Assembly: GCA_943913655.1 (NCBI GenBank)
Contig: CALTZA010000001.1
Span: 62,001-126,000 of the forward strand
DNA length: 64,000 nt
Reading direction: 5' to 3'
Source: an uncultured Francisella sp.
GTDB taxonomy: Bacteria; Pseudomonadota; Gammaproteobacteria; Burkholderiales; Neisseriaceae
The position numbers and the translations under genes are program-made. Shown piece after piece: positions 46,215 to 55,501 of the stretch; the stretch's first letter is position 1; each line of letters begins with the position of its first letter. The notes under the pieces are model-generated. The model was given only the letters and a program-made list of their open reading frames with translations, searched no databases and was not told the origin of the DNA.

Positions 46215-48476
46215 TCAATCCTTCCAAGGCTTTCTTTGCCAATAAGGGACATTATTAACCACTGGATATATATGCATCTGATTTTGTAATTTGATTTTAA
46301 TTGCTCCTTGTCGATCTGTTCGAAACACCTGAATCCCTCTTTTTTTCAAAGCAGCCAACAGTCGCTTATCAGGATGATGAAAACGGTTATTATATCCTGA
46401 AGAAGCGATAGCTACTTGTGGATTTACATGATCTAAAAAAACAGAACTAGATGAAGAAAAGCTGCCATGGTGTCCTAATACTAAAATATGTGCATCAAGT
46501 GCATTAGCATATTGTTTAACCAATTTAGTCTCACCCTTACTAGATAAATCACCTACCAATAAAATCGCTTTGCCAGCTGCAATAATACGTAAAATACAAC
46601 TTCGATCATTATCAGAAGTGTAATGATCCGCTGGTAATGTCAATAACTCAAAATGTACCCCATCCCAGTTCCAATTTTGTCCTGCACGACACGAAACCAC
46701 TGGTATATTGTGCTGAACAACATAAGCTTGTGCTTGACCTGCTAAAATTTTATCAACCTGCCAATAACGACTTATATTCAGCCAATTGCCATCATGATCT
46801 TGATCATGATGCGATAACATCAACAATGATAACTTGCGCACACCTAAGGCTAAAAGGTTCTGTTGCAAATCTCGATAGAAACTTCGTTCTCCAGTATCAT
46901 ATAACATAGCATGCGAATGCGTTTGAATTAATATCGATAGCCCCTGTCCCACGTCAAATACAGTTAAAACAGCTTCTTGACGCGCCACAGCCTTGGGTTG
47001 ATAACACCACAGCGCCAACAACATAATAACAGCCCAAGGCTTAAGACCAGTTCCTGTGGGCAAAATTATTAAAACTAATGCAAACGCTAATAAACCAATA
47101 AAAGTAAACGGTAAACGGGCAACGGGATATAAAGGAAAATAACTAGAAAAAATATGCATAAGCTGCAAGGTTTTTTCTGATAAAAACACCACTAGCTCAA
47201 GAGGGGCTGCTATGGGAATAATCACTGAGAGTAAAGCAAACGGTGTTAATACAAAAGAAAACCACGGAATGGCCACTAAATTAGCAAGTAACCCGCCTAC
47301 AGGAATTTGATTAAATAAAACTGCAGCCAATACAGATGACACCAAAGTCACCGCTAACTGTGCTTGAATTAACGAAACTGCATAATGATGAAACCTCCTC
47401 TTTTCTCCTCGTGTCCCAATAGGTATCAATAGCAAACTAGCAACTGATAAAAAAGAAAGCCAAAAACCAACATTTAAGGCGCTCAGTGGATTTAGTAACA
47501 AGACTACTAAAAGTGCTAGCCACCATATTTGCCATTTTGAATAATAACAACGTAGAAAAATAGTGCCACTTAAGACTGCTAACATCAACACACTGCGCTG
47601 TGCTGGAACAGAAAAACCAGTGAGCGCACTATAAAAAACTGCTGCGATCAATCCCGTTGCTATAAGATAATTAAAGGGATTTTCTAATCGCCAAGGCCAA
47701 GGAAAAATAACTAATGCGCTACGTAATAACCATAATAATAAGCATTCAATCAACAAAACGATAATGCCCACATGTAAACCAGACACACTGATCAAATGAC
47801 TTAAACCAAGACGCTTGAAATCGTCCCAATGGCTTGCAGATAGAGATTGGCGATTGCCTAAAGCAAGGGAAGCTACTAAGGCTGAACCTGCTGGATAAAC
47901 CGATTGATAAGTCAAGATGCGTTGGTATAAATAGGAACTTACTTTTGGTAAGGAAGGAATAAATAGTGCCTTCCTTTGCTTTTTAAGAGTCGCACTACCA
48001 TCAATTCCTTGTGATAGTGCCCATGCTTCGCTATGAAAGCCAACCTCATTCACTTGCCCTATCGTTGATTTGACATTTGCTTGAACTTGCCAACGGCTAC
48101 CAGAAGGCCATTTCCTCTTGAAATAATCTTTTATTATCAGCAACTTAAATGGAATATGTGGGTCAAGTACACGTGCTCTAAAACGATAATAATACCTATA
48201 ATGAGCAACTTCGCCTTGGACTTCTATATGCAAATATATGTTAGTAAGATCATGTGCACTATCATCAACACGTTTTATCAGCTGCCACTGAAGCCGACAA
48301 AAACCATACATCACACCTAAATATAAAAAAAATAGCCACCATAATTTTGGGTAGAAAAAAGAGAACAGCAGTATAACCAAACCTACCGTTATCAAAAAAA
48401 TAGTAGAGTGAGCAAATAACAATGGAACAAAAAGTGAGGCAATAACGCCAAGACAAAAAACAGGTAAGTAACTCAC
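46215..48476 (-). CDS. comEC: DNA internalization channel ComEC/Rec2
   Basis: A 753-residue ComEC, the inner-membrane channel for DNA uptake in natural transformation. Domain order: N-terminal membrane helices and the DUF4131/OB part (to about 200), the competence domain with LGLSHLISVSGLHVG and several membrane helices (220-480), and a C-terminal metallo-beta-lactamase domain with SHHDQDHDGN, VLGHHGSFSSSS and SSGYNNRFHHP. The start is a GTG at 48476 that overlaps the stop of the argA ruin as GTGA. The gene is intact although its upstream neighbour has decayed. Confidence 0.92.
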   Translation of the reverse strand: MSYLPVFCLGVIASLFVPLLFAHSTIFLITVGLVILLFSFFYPKLWWLFFLYLGVMYGFCRLQWQLIKRVDDSAHDLTNIYLHIEVQGEVAHYRYYYRFRARVLDPHIPFKLLIIKDYFKRKWPSGSRWQVQANVKSTIGQVNEVGFHSEAWALSQGIDGSATLKKQRKALFIPSLPKVSSYLYQRILTYQSVYPAGSALVASLALGNRQSLSASHWDDFKRLGLSHLISVSGLHVGIIVLLIECLLLWLLRSALVIFPWPWRLENPFNYLIATGLIAAVFYSALTGFSVPAQRSVLMLAVLSGTIFLRCYYSKWQIWWLALLVVLLLNPLSALNVGFWLSFLSVASLLLIPIGTRGEKRRFHHYAVSLIQAQLAVTLVSSVLAAVLFNQIPVGGLLANLVAIPWFSFVLTPFALLSVIIPIAAPLELVVFLSEKTLQLMHIFSSYFPLYPVARLPFTFIGLLAFALVLIILPTGTGLKPWAVIMLLALWCYQPKAVARQEAVLTVFDVGQGLSILIQTHSHAMLYDTGERSFYRDLQQNLLALGVRKLSLLMLSHHDQDHDGNWLNISRYWQVDKILAGQAQAYVVQHNIPVVSCRAGQNWNWDGVHFELLTLPADHYTSDNDRSCILRIIAAGKAILLVGDLSSKGETKLVKQYANALDAHILVLGHHGSFSSSSSVFLDHVNPQVAIASSGYNNRFHHPDKRLLAALKKRGIQVFRTDRQGAIKIKLQNQMHIYPVVNNVPYWQRKPWKD

Positions 48477-49434
48477 TTCATAAGATATTTCAAAAATACT
48501 TTTGATTGTCGCTTAGCTTTTTGATATTCCAGCAAACATTCTTCAGGTAACTGTTCTGCAGAAACCTGTATAAAACCATGCTCTTCAAACCAATCTGCCG
48601 TTTGTGTGGTCCAAGCAAATAACTGGTTTTTTCCTTTAAAAAGCTCTGCCACTAATGCTCCTTGATGTGAAAAAGTATAAACTGCACCGGCTTGACCTCA
48701 CGCAAAGCTAAGGTATCACAGATAGCAGGAAAAATAGAAACCATGTCAGGATATTGTTGCTGCGGCATCCACTGGTGCCTGTAGTGCCTGACTTCATTCT
48801 ATATTCAAATTATTTTAAATACGATCTTTTTTATCAACAATTCCTTTTGCTCGCGTCAAAAATAACAATTTCTCTGCCTTAAGGTCGCTTACCAAGCGCA
48901 ATGCCCATTCATTCATGAGAATATAGTAACTGATACTACTGATTGAATAACCCATAGGCTTAATCAACATAATATTCTTTATTCAGTAGATAGCAACGCA
49001 AGAAATCAAGTTGAATACTTCTAACTCTTTACCTAAAAAAGCAGCATCGTGTCCATTAGTGACCCCTTGGGACCTCTAGCAATTACATAATTTAGAGCTA
49101 ATAACATCCATTTTAACTACGCGAAATAGAAAGATTAAGATAGACCACGCTCAAACAGGCTTCAATAACAATCTGTGTACGGCCAATTGCTGTTTTAATC
49201 ACTTCTAATTCTGCTTGGGAAATATGGACAGTATGGTACTCTGGCCAAGCCTCTTGACTAACATCAAATACCAAAACAAGGTATAAGCCAACATTATTAA
49301 GTAAAACAATATCCTGCATAAATTGCGTGCTAGCAGCATAGTTGTTGATACCGACAACGACCATTTTACCTTATAAATTACTGATTAAGGTGTTGCTCTT
49401 TAAAAGCCTGTACGAAAGAAGTCACATTAGTCAC
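48474..49434 (-). pseudogene. argA: N-acetylglutamate synthase pseudogene
   Basis: A broken ArgA, the first enzyme of arginine synthesis. Traces occur in order along the minus strand: TSFVQAFKEQ (N-terminus), QDIVLLNNVGLYLVLVFDV and AIGRTQIVIEACLSV (amino-acid kinase domain), GHDAAFLGKELEVFN, IKPMGYSISSISYY, LKAEKLLFLTRAKGIVDKK, and the acetyltransferase C-terminus FAWTTQTADWFEEHGFIQ with KRQSKVFLKYLMK. They are in different frames with stops and gaps between them. An 83-codon open frame (49113-49364) survives but is only a fragment. Confidence 0.92.
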
Positions 49435-49474
49435 TACTTAATTTCCTCATCTGAATTTTAAAGACTGTTCATCA

Positions 49475-50374
49475 CTAAAATTTACGTCCCACAAGACAAA
49501 TCCATCCATCAAGATTACTCCAAAGAGATAGATCAAATGCATCCTGATAATAAGGGATAATCTCTTGTTCCTGCGCGCAAAGTAAACCAGATAAAACAAG
49601 ATATCCTCCAGAACTTACATAACTAGAAAGAAGTTGCGCCAACATCTTGAGTGGATTTGCCAAAATATTAGCGATCACAATATCAAAAGGCCGCGTGCGA
49701 ACAAAATCTTCTGGTAAATAAAAGTGTACTTCTACTTCATTAACTTTCGCATTCTCACGACTAGAAAGTATAGCTTGCCTATCAATATCTACCCCAAATG
49801 TATCACCGGCACCTAATTTTTTAGCAGCAATTGCTAATATCCCTGAGCCACAACCATAATCCAAAACTGACTGATTTTTTTGCACATGTTTTTCTAGCCA
49901 AGTCAGACATAGAAATGTGGTGGGATGAGAACCTGTGCCAAAGGCTAGGCCAGGATCCAACTGCACCACATATTTCACTTCTTTTTCTGGTTTGCGCCAA
50001 GAAGGAGCAATACACAACTGATCGGAAATATAAATAGTCTCAAATTGCGCTTGTGATGCTTGTACCCAGTCTTTATTTTCCAATACACCGATAACGATCT
50101 TTTTCGCTTCAATGTTTAATTTTTTTAACAAGGATTGAATAAGTAATTCAAGGACAATATCAGGATTAAATAAGGCATAAATAAGGCTGTGATGCCACAG
50201 TTCAGGTCCTTGTTGATCTTGGTACATGGGATCATCAAAAATTTTTTGCTCTTGTTCTGTATCTGCATAAGCGTCTTCAATGGCCACACTTAAGGCACCT
50301 GATTCCATCAACTGATCAACAAGTTCATCCACTACCTCAGAACTGACCACCAGTTTTAATTCCTGCAAGTGCAT
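49475..50374 (-). CDS. prmA: Ribosomal protein L11 methyltransferase
   Basis: Trimethylates ribosomal protein L11. The 299-residue protein has the N-terminal substrate domain (MHLQELKLVV; ALSVAIEDAYADTEQEQ) and a C-terminal methyltransferase with FGTGSHPTT, the SAM motif VLDYGCGSGILAIAA and VIANILANPL. The gene follows accC by nine bases, the order seen in many betaproteobacteria. Confidence 0.94.
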   Translation of the reverse strand: MHLQELKLVVSSEVVDELVDQLMESGALSVAIEDAYADTEQEQKIFDDPMYQDQQGPELWHHSLIYALFNPDIVLELLIQSLLKKLNIEAKKIVIGVLENKDWVQASQAQFETIYISDQLCIAPSWRKPEKEVKYVVQLDPGLAFGTGSHPTTFLCLTWLEKHVQKNQSVLDYGCGSGILAIAAKKLGAGDTFGVDIDRQAILSSRENAKVNEVEVHFYLPEDFVRTRPFDIVIANILANPLKMLAQLLSSYVSSGGYLVLSGLLCAQEQEIIPYYQDAFDLSLWSNLDGWICLVGRKF

Positions 50375-50383
50375 TATCGCTCC

Positions 50384-51736
50384 TTATTTTTTTTGACGCA
50401 TTGCCAACCAATTTTCAAGATAGTGAATAGATTGTTGTCCCTTAACAAAATCCGATTGAGTTAATAAATCACAATGCAAAGGCACATTGTGCTCGATACC
50501 TTCAATCATGAATTCAGACAAAGCAACTCGCATTTGAGCGATGGCTGTCTCTCGGTTATGACCAGTGGCGCAAAGTTTGGCAATCAAACTATCATATTGT
50601 GAAGGAATACGATAACCTTGATATAAATGCGTATCCACACGCACACCTGGTCCTCCTGGCACATTGTAACTTTTAATGATCCCTGGGCTGGGACGAAAAT
50701 TATAGGGGTTTTCTGCGTTAATGCGGCACTCAATTGCATGCCCACGAAAAATAATATCTTCTTGGCGATAGTTTAATTTTTCTCCTGCAGCAACCGAAAT
50801 CTGCTCTTTCACAATATCAATACCAGTAATCAGCTCTGTCACCGGATGTTCCACCTGCACACGAGTGTTCATTTCTATAAAATAAAACTGACCATCCTCA
50901 TATAGAAATTCAAAAGTTCCCACGCCATAATAGCCAATTTTCTTGCATGCTTTGACACAAAGTTCACCGATTTCTTGTTTTTGCTGCTGCGTAATACCCA
51001 CAGCAGGCGCTTCTTCAATCACTTTTTGATTACGCCGTTGCATCGAACAATCCCGATCTCCAAGATGGATTACATTGCCATATTGATCAGCCATGATTTG
51101 AAATTCAATATGACGAGGCTCTTTTAAATATTTTTCCATATAAACATCTGGATTACCAAAAGCCATCTGCGCTTCGCTTTTGGTCATTTGCACACTGGTT
51201 AATAGCTCACTTTCATGGTGTACCGCGCGCATGCCACGCCCACCACCGCCTCCTGTAGCCTTGATCAAAACAGGGTAACCTACCTGTTTGGCAATACGCA
51301 GTAACTCAGTTTCATCATCTGGTAAAGCGCCTTCGAATCCTGGAACGCAAGGGATACCAACTTCAATCATGGCATGCTTGGCAGAAATTTTATCTCCCAT
51401 CAGGCGTATGGTTTCTGCTTTAGGACCAATAAATACAAATCCCGATTTTTCTACCTGATCAGCAAAATCTGCATTTTCTGATAAAAAACCATAGCCCGGA
51501 TGAATAGCTTGAGCATTGGTTACTTCAGCCGCTGCAATAATAGCTGGGATATTAAGATAACTTTTACTAGAGGGAGGGGGGCCAATACAAACCGATTCAT
51601 TAGCTAACTTAACATAAATCGCATCACTGTCCGCTTCTGAATGGACCATCACCGAATCAATACCCAATAAACGACAGGTACGTAAAATCCTTAAGGCAAT
51701 TTCACCACGATTAGCCACCAGTATTTTTTTTAACAT
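50384..51736 (-). CDS. accC: Acetyl-CoA carboxylase, biotin carboxylase subunit
   Basis: A 450-residue ATP-grasp enzyme that carboxylates the biotin of AccB in the first step of fatty acid synthesis. Signatures: KKILVANRGEIALRILR, the Gly-rich ATP loop KATGGGGGRGMR, EKYLKEPRHIEFQ, RDCSMQRRNQKVIEEAP and EMNTRVQVEHPVTE. It follows accB by six bases. Confidence 0.97.
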   Translation of the reverse strand: MLKKILVANRGEIALRILRTCRLLGIDSVMVHSEADSDAIYVKLANESVCIGPPPSSKSYLNIPAIIAAAEVTNAQAIHPGYGFLSENADFADQVEKSGFVFIGPKAETIRLMGDKISAKHAMIEVGIPCVPGFEGALPDDETELLRIAKQVGYPVLIKATGGGGGRGMRAVHHESELLTSVQMTKSEAQMAFGNPDVYMEKYLKEPRHIEFQIMADQYGNVIHLGDRDCSMQRRNQKVIEEAPAVGITQQQKQEIGELCVKACKKIGYYGVGTFEFLYEDGQFYFIEMNTRVQVEHPVTELITGIDIVKEQISVAAGEKLNYRQEDIIFRGHAIECRINAENPYNFRPSPGIIKSYNVPGGPGVRVDTHLYQGYRIPSQYDSLIAKLCATGHNRETAIAQMRVALSEFMIEGIEHNVPLHCDLLTQSDFVKGQQSIHYLENWLAMRQKK

Positions 51737-51742
51737 GATTAT

Positions 51743-52240
51743 TTAAATACTTTCTAATACAAACAAAGGTTCGCCATATTCTACTGGATCTCCATCTTTG
51801 ACTAATATTTTTTGGATAATCGCTGCTTGCTCTGCTTCGATTTCATTCATTAATTTCATCGCTTCAATAATGCACAAAGTATCACCGGATGCAACCTTTT
51901 GTCCCTCTTCAACAAAAGGTTTGGCTTTGGGTCCCGGTGCGCGATAAAACACACCTACCATAGGTGAGCGAAATAGATTTGCTTGGGCAACTGTATCTAT
52001 CTTTTCCTCCTTCATTACAGATTCTGTTGGTAAGGAAGTAGAGGTAGAAAAATCGGGAGTTACTTGAACCTGTGGAGCCGATACCTGCTTGCCAACAAAT
52101 GTAGGTTGTTCAACAATAGCGGAAGAATACTTATTTAACTTAGTAATACGTACGCTTTCTTCTCCTTCGATAATTTCTATTTCAGCAAGATCAGATGATT
52201 CCAATAGCTCAATTAATTTTTTTACTTTTCTTAGATCCAT
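51743..52240 (-). CDS. accB: Acetyl-CoA carboxylase, biotin carboxyl carrier protein
   Basis: Carries biotin between AccC and the carboxyltransferase. The family N-terminus MDLRKVKKLIELLESS supports the ATG at 52240 (165 aa); an ATG two codons upstream at 52246 overlaps the aroQ stop as ATGA and is also possible. The biotinylated Lys is in IIEAMKLMNEIEA near residue 130. A Pro/Ser/Thr linker separates the two domains. Confidence 0.96.
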   Translation of the reverse strand: MDLRKVKKLIELLESSDLAEIEIIEGEESVRITKLNKYSSAIVEQPTFVGKQVSAPQVQVTPDFSTSTSLPTESVMKEEKIDTVAQANLFRSPMVGVFYRAPGPKAKPFVEEGQKVASGDTLCIIEAMKLMNEIEAEQAAIIQKILVKDGDPVEYGEPLFVLESI

Positions 52241-52242
52241 TG

Positions 52243-52692
52243 TCATTCTCTTTGATTGGTGAGCCAATACCTAGCAAAACGCAAGGCATACTCATAAACA
52301 ACACTGCCCAAACCATTGATACTACCTACAGCAACATCAACAAGATAAGAGTGTTGGCGAAACTGTTCACGTCGATAAATATTTGATAAATGTACTTCAA
52401 CAAAAGGAACGGCAACTGCTAAAAAAGCGTCCCGTAATGCCACACTGGTATGGGTAAATGCGCCTGGGTTGATTATAATAAAGTTAATGCCTTGGCTTTT
52501 GGCACAGTGGATCTGATCGATCAAGGCCCCTTCAAAGTTACTTTGAAAGAAAACTACTTGCAATGCCAAATCATATGCTAGATTATGTAGCTCATTCTCG
52601 ATATCTGCCAAGCTCTCTTTACCATAAAGACCAGGCTCACGGCTACCTAATAAATTTAAATTAGGCCCGTTAAGGATCAGCACCGTATCCAT
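52243..52692 (-). CDS. aroQ: 3-dehydroquinate dehydratase, type II
   Basis: Shikimate pathway enzyme of 149 residues. Catalytic features: LILNGPNLNLLGSREPGLYG with the active Tyr, INPGAFTHTSVALRDAF and EVHLSNIYRREQFRQHSY with the His. It is the first gene of the leftward aroQ-accB-accC-prmA run. It is divergent from queA across 140 bases. Confidence 0.96.
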   Translation of the reverse strand: MDTVLILNGPNLNLLGSREPGLYGKESLADIENELHNLAYDLALQVVFFQSNFEGALIDQIHCAKSQGINFIIINPGAFTHTSVALRDAFLAVAVPFVEVHLSNIYRREQFRQHSYLVDVAVGSINGLGSVVYEYALRFARYWLTNQRE

Positions 52693-52832
52693 AATCCATA
52701 GTACTTAATTGCCGTTAAATAGCCACATTATCGCTTTAAATTAGATAAAATGTCTAGATAATATCGATCACTTGGCTATGACTGCCTTGGATCGAGATTT
52801 TCTCTTTGTTAACCCTAGCAATAGCTAAACTC

Positions 52833-53852
52833 ATGCAATTACACGACTTTGATTTTGATCTACCTCCTAAACTGATTGCCCAAGTACCTGCCAAAAACCG
52901 GGAAGATAGTCGACTCCTTGTATGTCAAAAAAACGTAATGACTGATAGTATGTTTAGAGATATTGGACTGTATTTTCAGGCTGGGGATGTCCTAGTTCTC
53001 AATAACACTAAAGTCATGAAAGCACGTTTGCAAGGCAAAAAAGCATCAGGTGGTCAAATAGAAGTGCTTGTGGAAAAAGTGCTTGATACCACAACAGCTC
53101 TGTGTTTACTAAAAGCTTCTCATGCGCCTAAAGAAACCAGTATGATTTATTTTGCCTACAACATTAGTGCACGAATCATCAAGCGTCAAAACGATTTGTT
53201 TTATCTAAAATTTAAACTTCCATTGACTGAAGTGATCAACGCAATTGGCCATTTGCCGCTGCCTCCTTATATCCATCATAAGGCCAATCAATATGATGAA
53301 GCACGCTATCAAACAGTGTTTTCTCGTCATGAAGGAGCTATAGCAGCCCCCACTGCAGGTCTGCATTTTACTGCTGAAATACTAGATAAACTAAAAGTCA
53401 AAGGAGTATCGATTGTCGAACTCACCCTACATGTTGGCGCGGGAACATTCCAGCCGATTAGAACGGAAAATATTGAAGTCCACCGTATGCACAAAGAATG
53501 GTTTAGCATCCCTTCAGCAACTGCAAAAATAATCAATCAAGCATTGTTAGAAAAAAGGCGAATTTGTGCGGTTGGCACCACCTCCTTGCGTGCCCTAGAA
53601 AGTGCTTTTGCCACAGGAAAAATAAAAAAATTGACACAAGAGACAGATATTTTTATCCGTCCAGGATATCGCTTTCAGGTAGTGGATCGCTTACTGACCA
53701 ATTTTCATTTGCCCAAATCAACTTTGATCATCTTAGTGAGCGCCTTCGCAGGCTTGCAGAACATAAAAAACATTTATGCCCATGCCATTAAAGAACGCTA
53801 TCGTTTTTTTAGCTATGGCGACTGCATGCTTTTAGAGCGAAGTCAAAACTAA
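52833..53852 (+). CDS. queA: S-adenosylmethionine:tRNA ribosyltransferase-isomerase
   Basis: Queuosine pathway enzyme that transfers the ribosyl part of SAM to the tRNA base. The ATG at 52833 gives the conserved N-terminus MQLHDFDFDLPPKLIAQVPA and 339 residues; an in-frame TTG at 52806 is less likely. Other blocks: GDVLVLNNTKVMKARL, APTAGLHFT, LHVGAGTFQPI and NFHLPKSTL. Its stop overlaps the convergent ubiD stop by about four bases. No tgt is seen next to it. Confidence 0.95.
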   Translation: MQLHDFDFDLPPKLIAQVPAKNREDSRLLVCQKNVMTDSMFRDIGLYFQAGDVLVLNNTKVMKARLQGKKASGGQIEVLVEKVLDTTTALCLLKASHAPKETSMIYFAYNISARIIKRQNDLFYLKFKLPLTEVINAIGHLPLPPYIHHKANQYDEARYQTVFSRHEGAIAAPTAGLHFTAEILDKLKVKGVSIVELTLHVGAGTFQPIRTENIEVHRMHKEWFSIPSATAKIINQALLEKRRICAVGTTSLRALESAFATGKIKKLTQETDIFIRPGYRFQVVDRLLTNFHLPKSTLIILVSAFAGLQNIKNIYAHAIKERYRFFSYGDCMLLERSQN

Positions 53853-55333
53853 TCACCCAAAGCCAAGCGACTCCATATTTCATCTACTTTTTTAACAATA
53901 CGTGGATCTCTGACAATGGGACGACCCCACTCTCGCGTTGTCTCTCCTACCCATTTATTGGTTGCATCCAAGCCCATTTTACCGCCCAAACCGCTCATTG
54001 GACTAGCAAAATCTAAATAGTCAATAGGAGTATGATCGATGAGAACTGTATCACGCACTGGATCAACGCGCGTGCTGATTGCCCATAAAACTGCTTTCCA
54101 GTCACGTACATTGATATCCTCATCAACCACAATAATGTATTTAGTATACATAAATTGACGTAAATAACTCCAGCAGCCCATCATAATACGCTTGGCATGT
54201 CCACTATATTGCTTACAAATACTTACTACTGCCAAGCGATAAGAACAAGCTTCCTTAGGTAAATAAAAATCTATGATCTCTGGAAACTGTCGTTGTAATA
54301 AAGGAATAAATACTTCATTAAGTGCTTCACCCAATATTGCTGGCTCATCAGGGGGACGGCCTGTATAAGTGCTATGATAAATCGGATTTTGCCGAGAAGT
54401 GATACGTTTAACTGTTAATACTGGAAAATACTCTTGCTCATTATAATAACCGGTATGGTCTCCATAGGGACCTTCCAAAGCGCTTTCTCTCGGCTGAATC
54501 ACACCTTCTAATACCATTTCTGCTCGTGCCGGTACCCGAAGATTGCCATCAATACACTCAACTAATTCAGTGCGAGAACCACGTAATAAACCGGCAAATT
54601 GATATTCCGATAAACGATCAGGAATGGGAGTCACTGCTGCTAATAAAGTAGCTGGATCGCAGCCTAATACCACACAAACAGGGTAAGGATGATTTGGATA
54701 CAGACGGCAATGTGCTTGATAGTCCAAAGCACCACCTCGATGAGCAAGCCAACGCATAATGAGTTTATTTTTGCCTAACAGTTGCAGGCGATAGATGCCC
54801 AAATTTTGTCTTTTTTTATGCGGGCCCTGTGTCACAGTAAGCCCCCAGGTAATTAAAGGGGCCACATCGCCCGGCCAACAATGTTGAATCGGCAACTGAT
54901 ACAAATCAACCTTATCCTCTTCAAGCAATATTTCTTGGCAAGGAGCCTTCTTCACTATTTGAGGACTCATATGCCATACTTCTTTTAACAAGGGCATCAT
55001 TTGCCAGGCATCTTTCCAACCAGAAGGTGGCTTGGGCTCTTTTAAATCTGCTAGAAACTCGCCTATTTGACGCAAGTCATTAATATGATCAGATCCTATC
55101 CCCATTGCCACCCTTGCAGTGCTACCGAATAAATTTGCTAACACAGGCTGTGGATATTTATTTCCTTGACGATCAATCGGATTTTTAAATAATAAGGCAG
55201 GACCTTGTTGCCGTAAAACGCGATCAGAAATTTCGGTCATTTCCAAATAAACAGCAATCGGCTCATCAATTTTTTTTAGTTGATTGCGTTGTTCTAAAGC
55301 GGCAATAAATTCTCTTAAATCTCGATAGTGCAT
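53849..55333 (-). CDS. ubiD: 4-hydroxy-3-polyprenylbenzoate decarboxylase
   Basis: Prenylated-FMN decarboxylase of ubiquinone synthesis, 494 residues from the ATG at 55333, which has AAGGAAGGG upstream. An in-frame start at 55372 adds a hydrophobic-aromatic run not seen in the family. Family blocks: LREFIAALEQRNQLKKI, GIYRLQLLGKNKLIMRW, LEGPYGDHTGYY, TSRQNPIYHSTYTGRPPDEP and GGKMGLDATNKWVGE. Presence of the enzyme implies ubiquinone synthesis. Confidence 0.94.
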   Translation of the reverse strand: MHYRDLREFIAALEQRNQLKKIDEPIAVYLEMTEISDRVLRQQGPALLFKNPIDRQGNKYPQPVLANLFGSTARVAMGIGSDHINDLRQIGEFLADLKEPKPPSGWKDAWQMMPLLKEVWHMSPQIVKKAPCQEILLEEDKVDLYQLPIQHCWPGDVAPLITWGLTVTQGPHKKRQNLGIYRLQLLGKNKLIMRWLAHRGGALDYQAHCRLYPNHPYPVCVVLGCDPATLLAAVTPIPDRLSEYQFAGLLRGSRTELVECIDGNLRVPARAEMVLEGVIQPRESALEGPYGDHTGYYNEQEYFPVLTVKRITSRQNPIYHSTYTGRPPDEPAILGEALNEVFIPLLQRQFPEIIDFYLPKEACSYRLAVVSICKQYSGHAKRIMMGCWSYLRQFMYTKYIIVVDEDINVRDWKAVLWAISTRVDPVRDTVLIDHTPIDYLDFASPMSGLGGKMGLDATNKWVGETTREWGRPIVRDPRIVKKVDEIWSRLALGD

Positions 55334-55501
55334 AAAGAACCCTTCCTTATAATAGAGAGAGAAGTGTATCACTTTAAAAAGGACTAAACAGAAAAATACA
55401 ATATCTTATTTGCCATAAAGTTCGTTTCGTTAAAATCTTGTCACATTTTGGCGATGTATTTAGGATACAATTGTTATTATTTCTTTTTGAATGAGTCTAC
55501 C

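Noticed and set aside
49113..49364. 83-codon leftward frame as an independent small gene
   Set aside because: Its sequence is the amino-acid kinase part of ArgA, so it is a fragment of the argA pseudogene.
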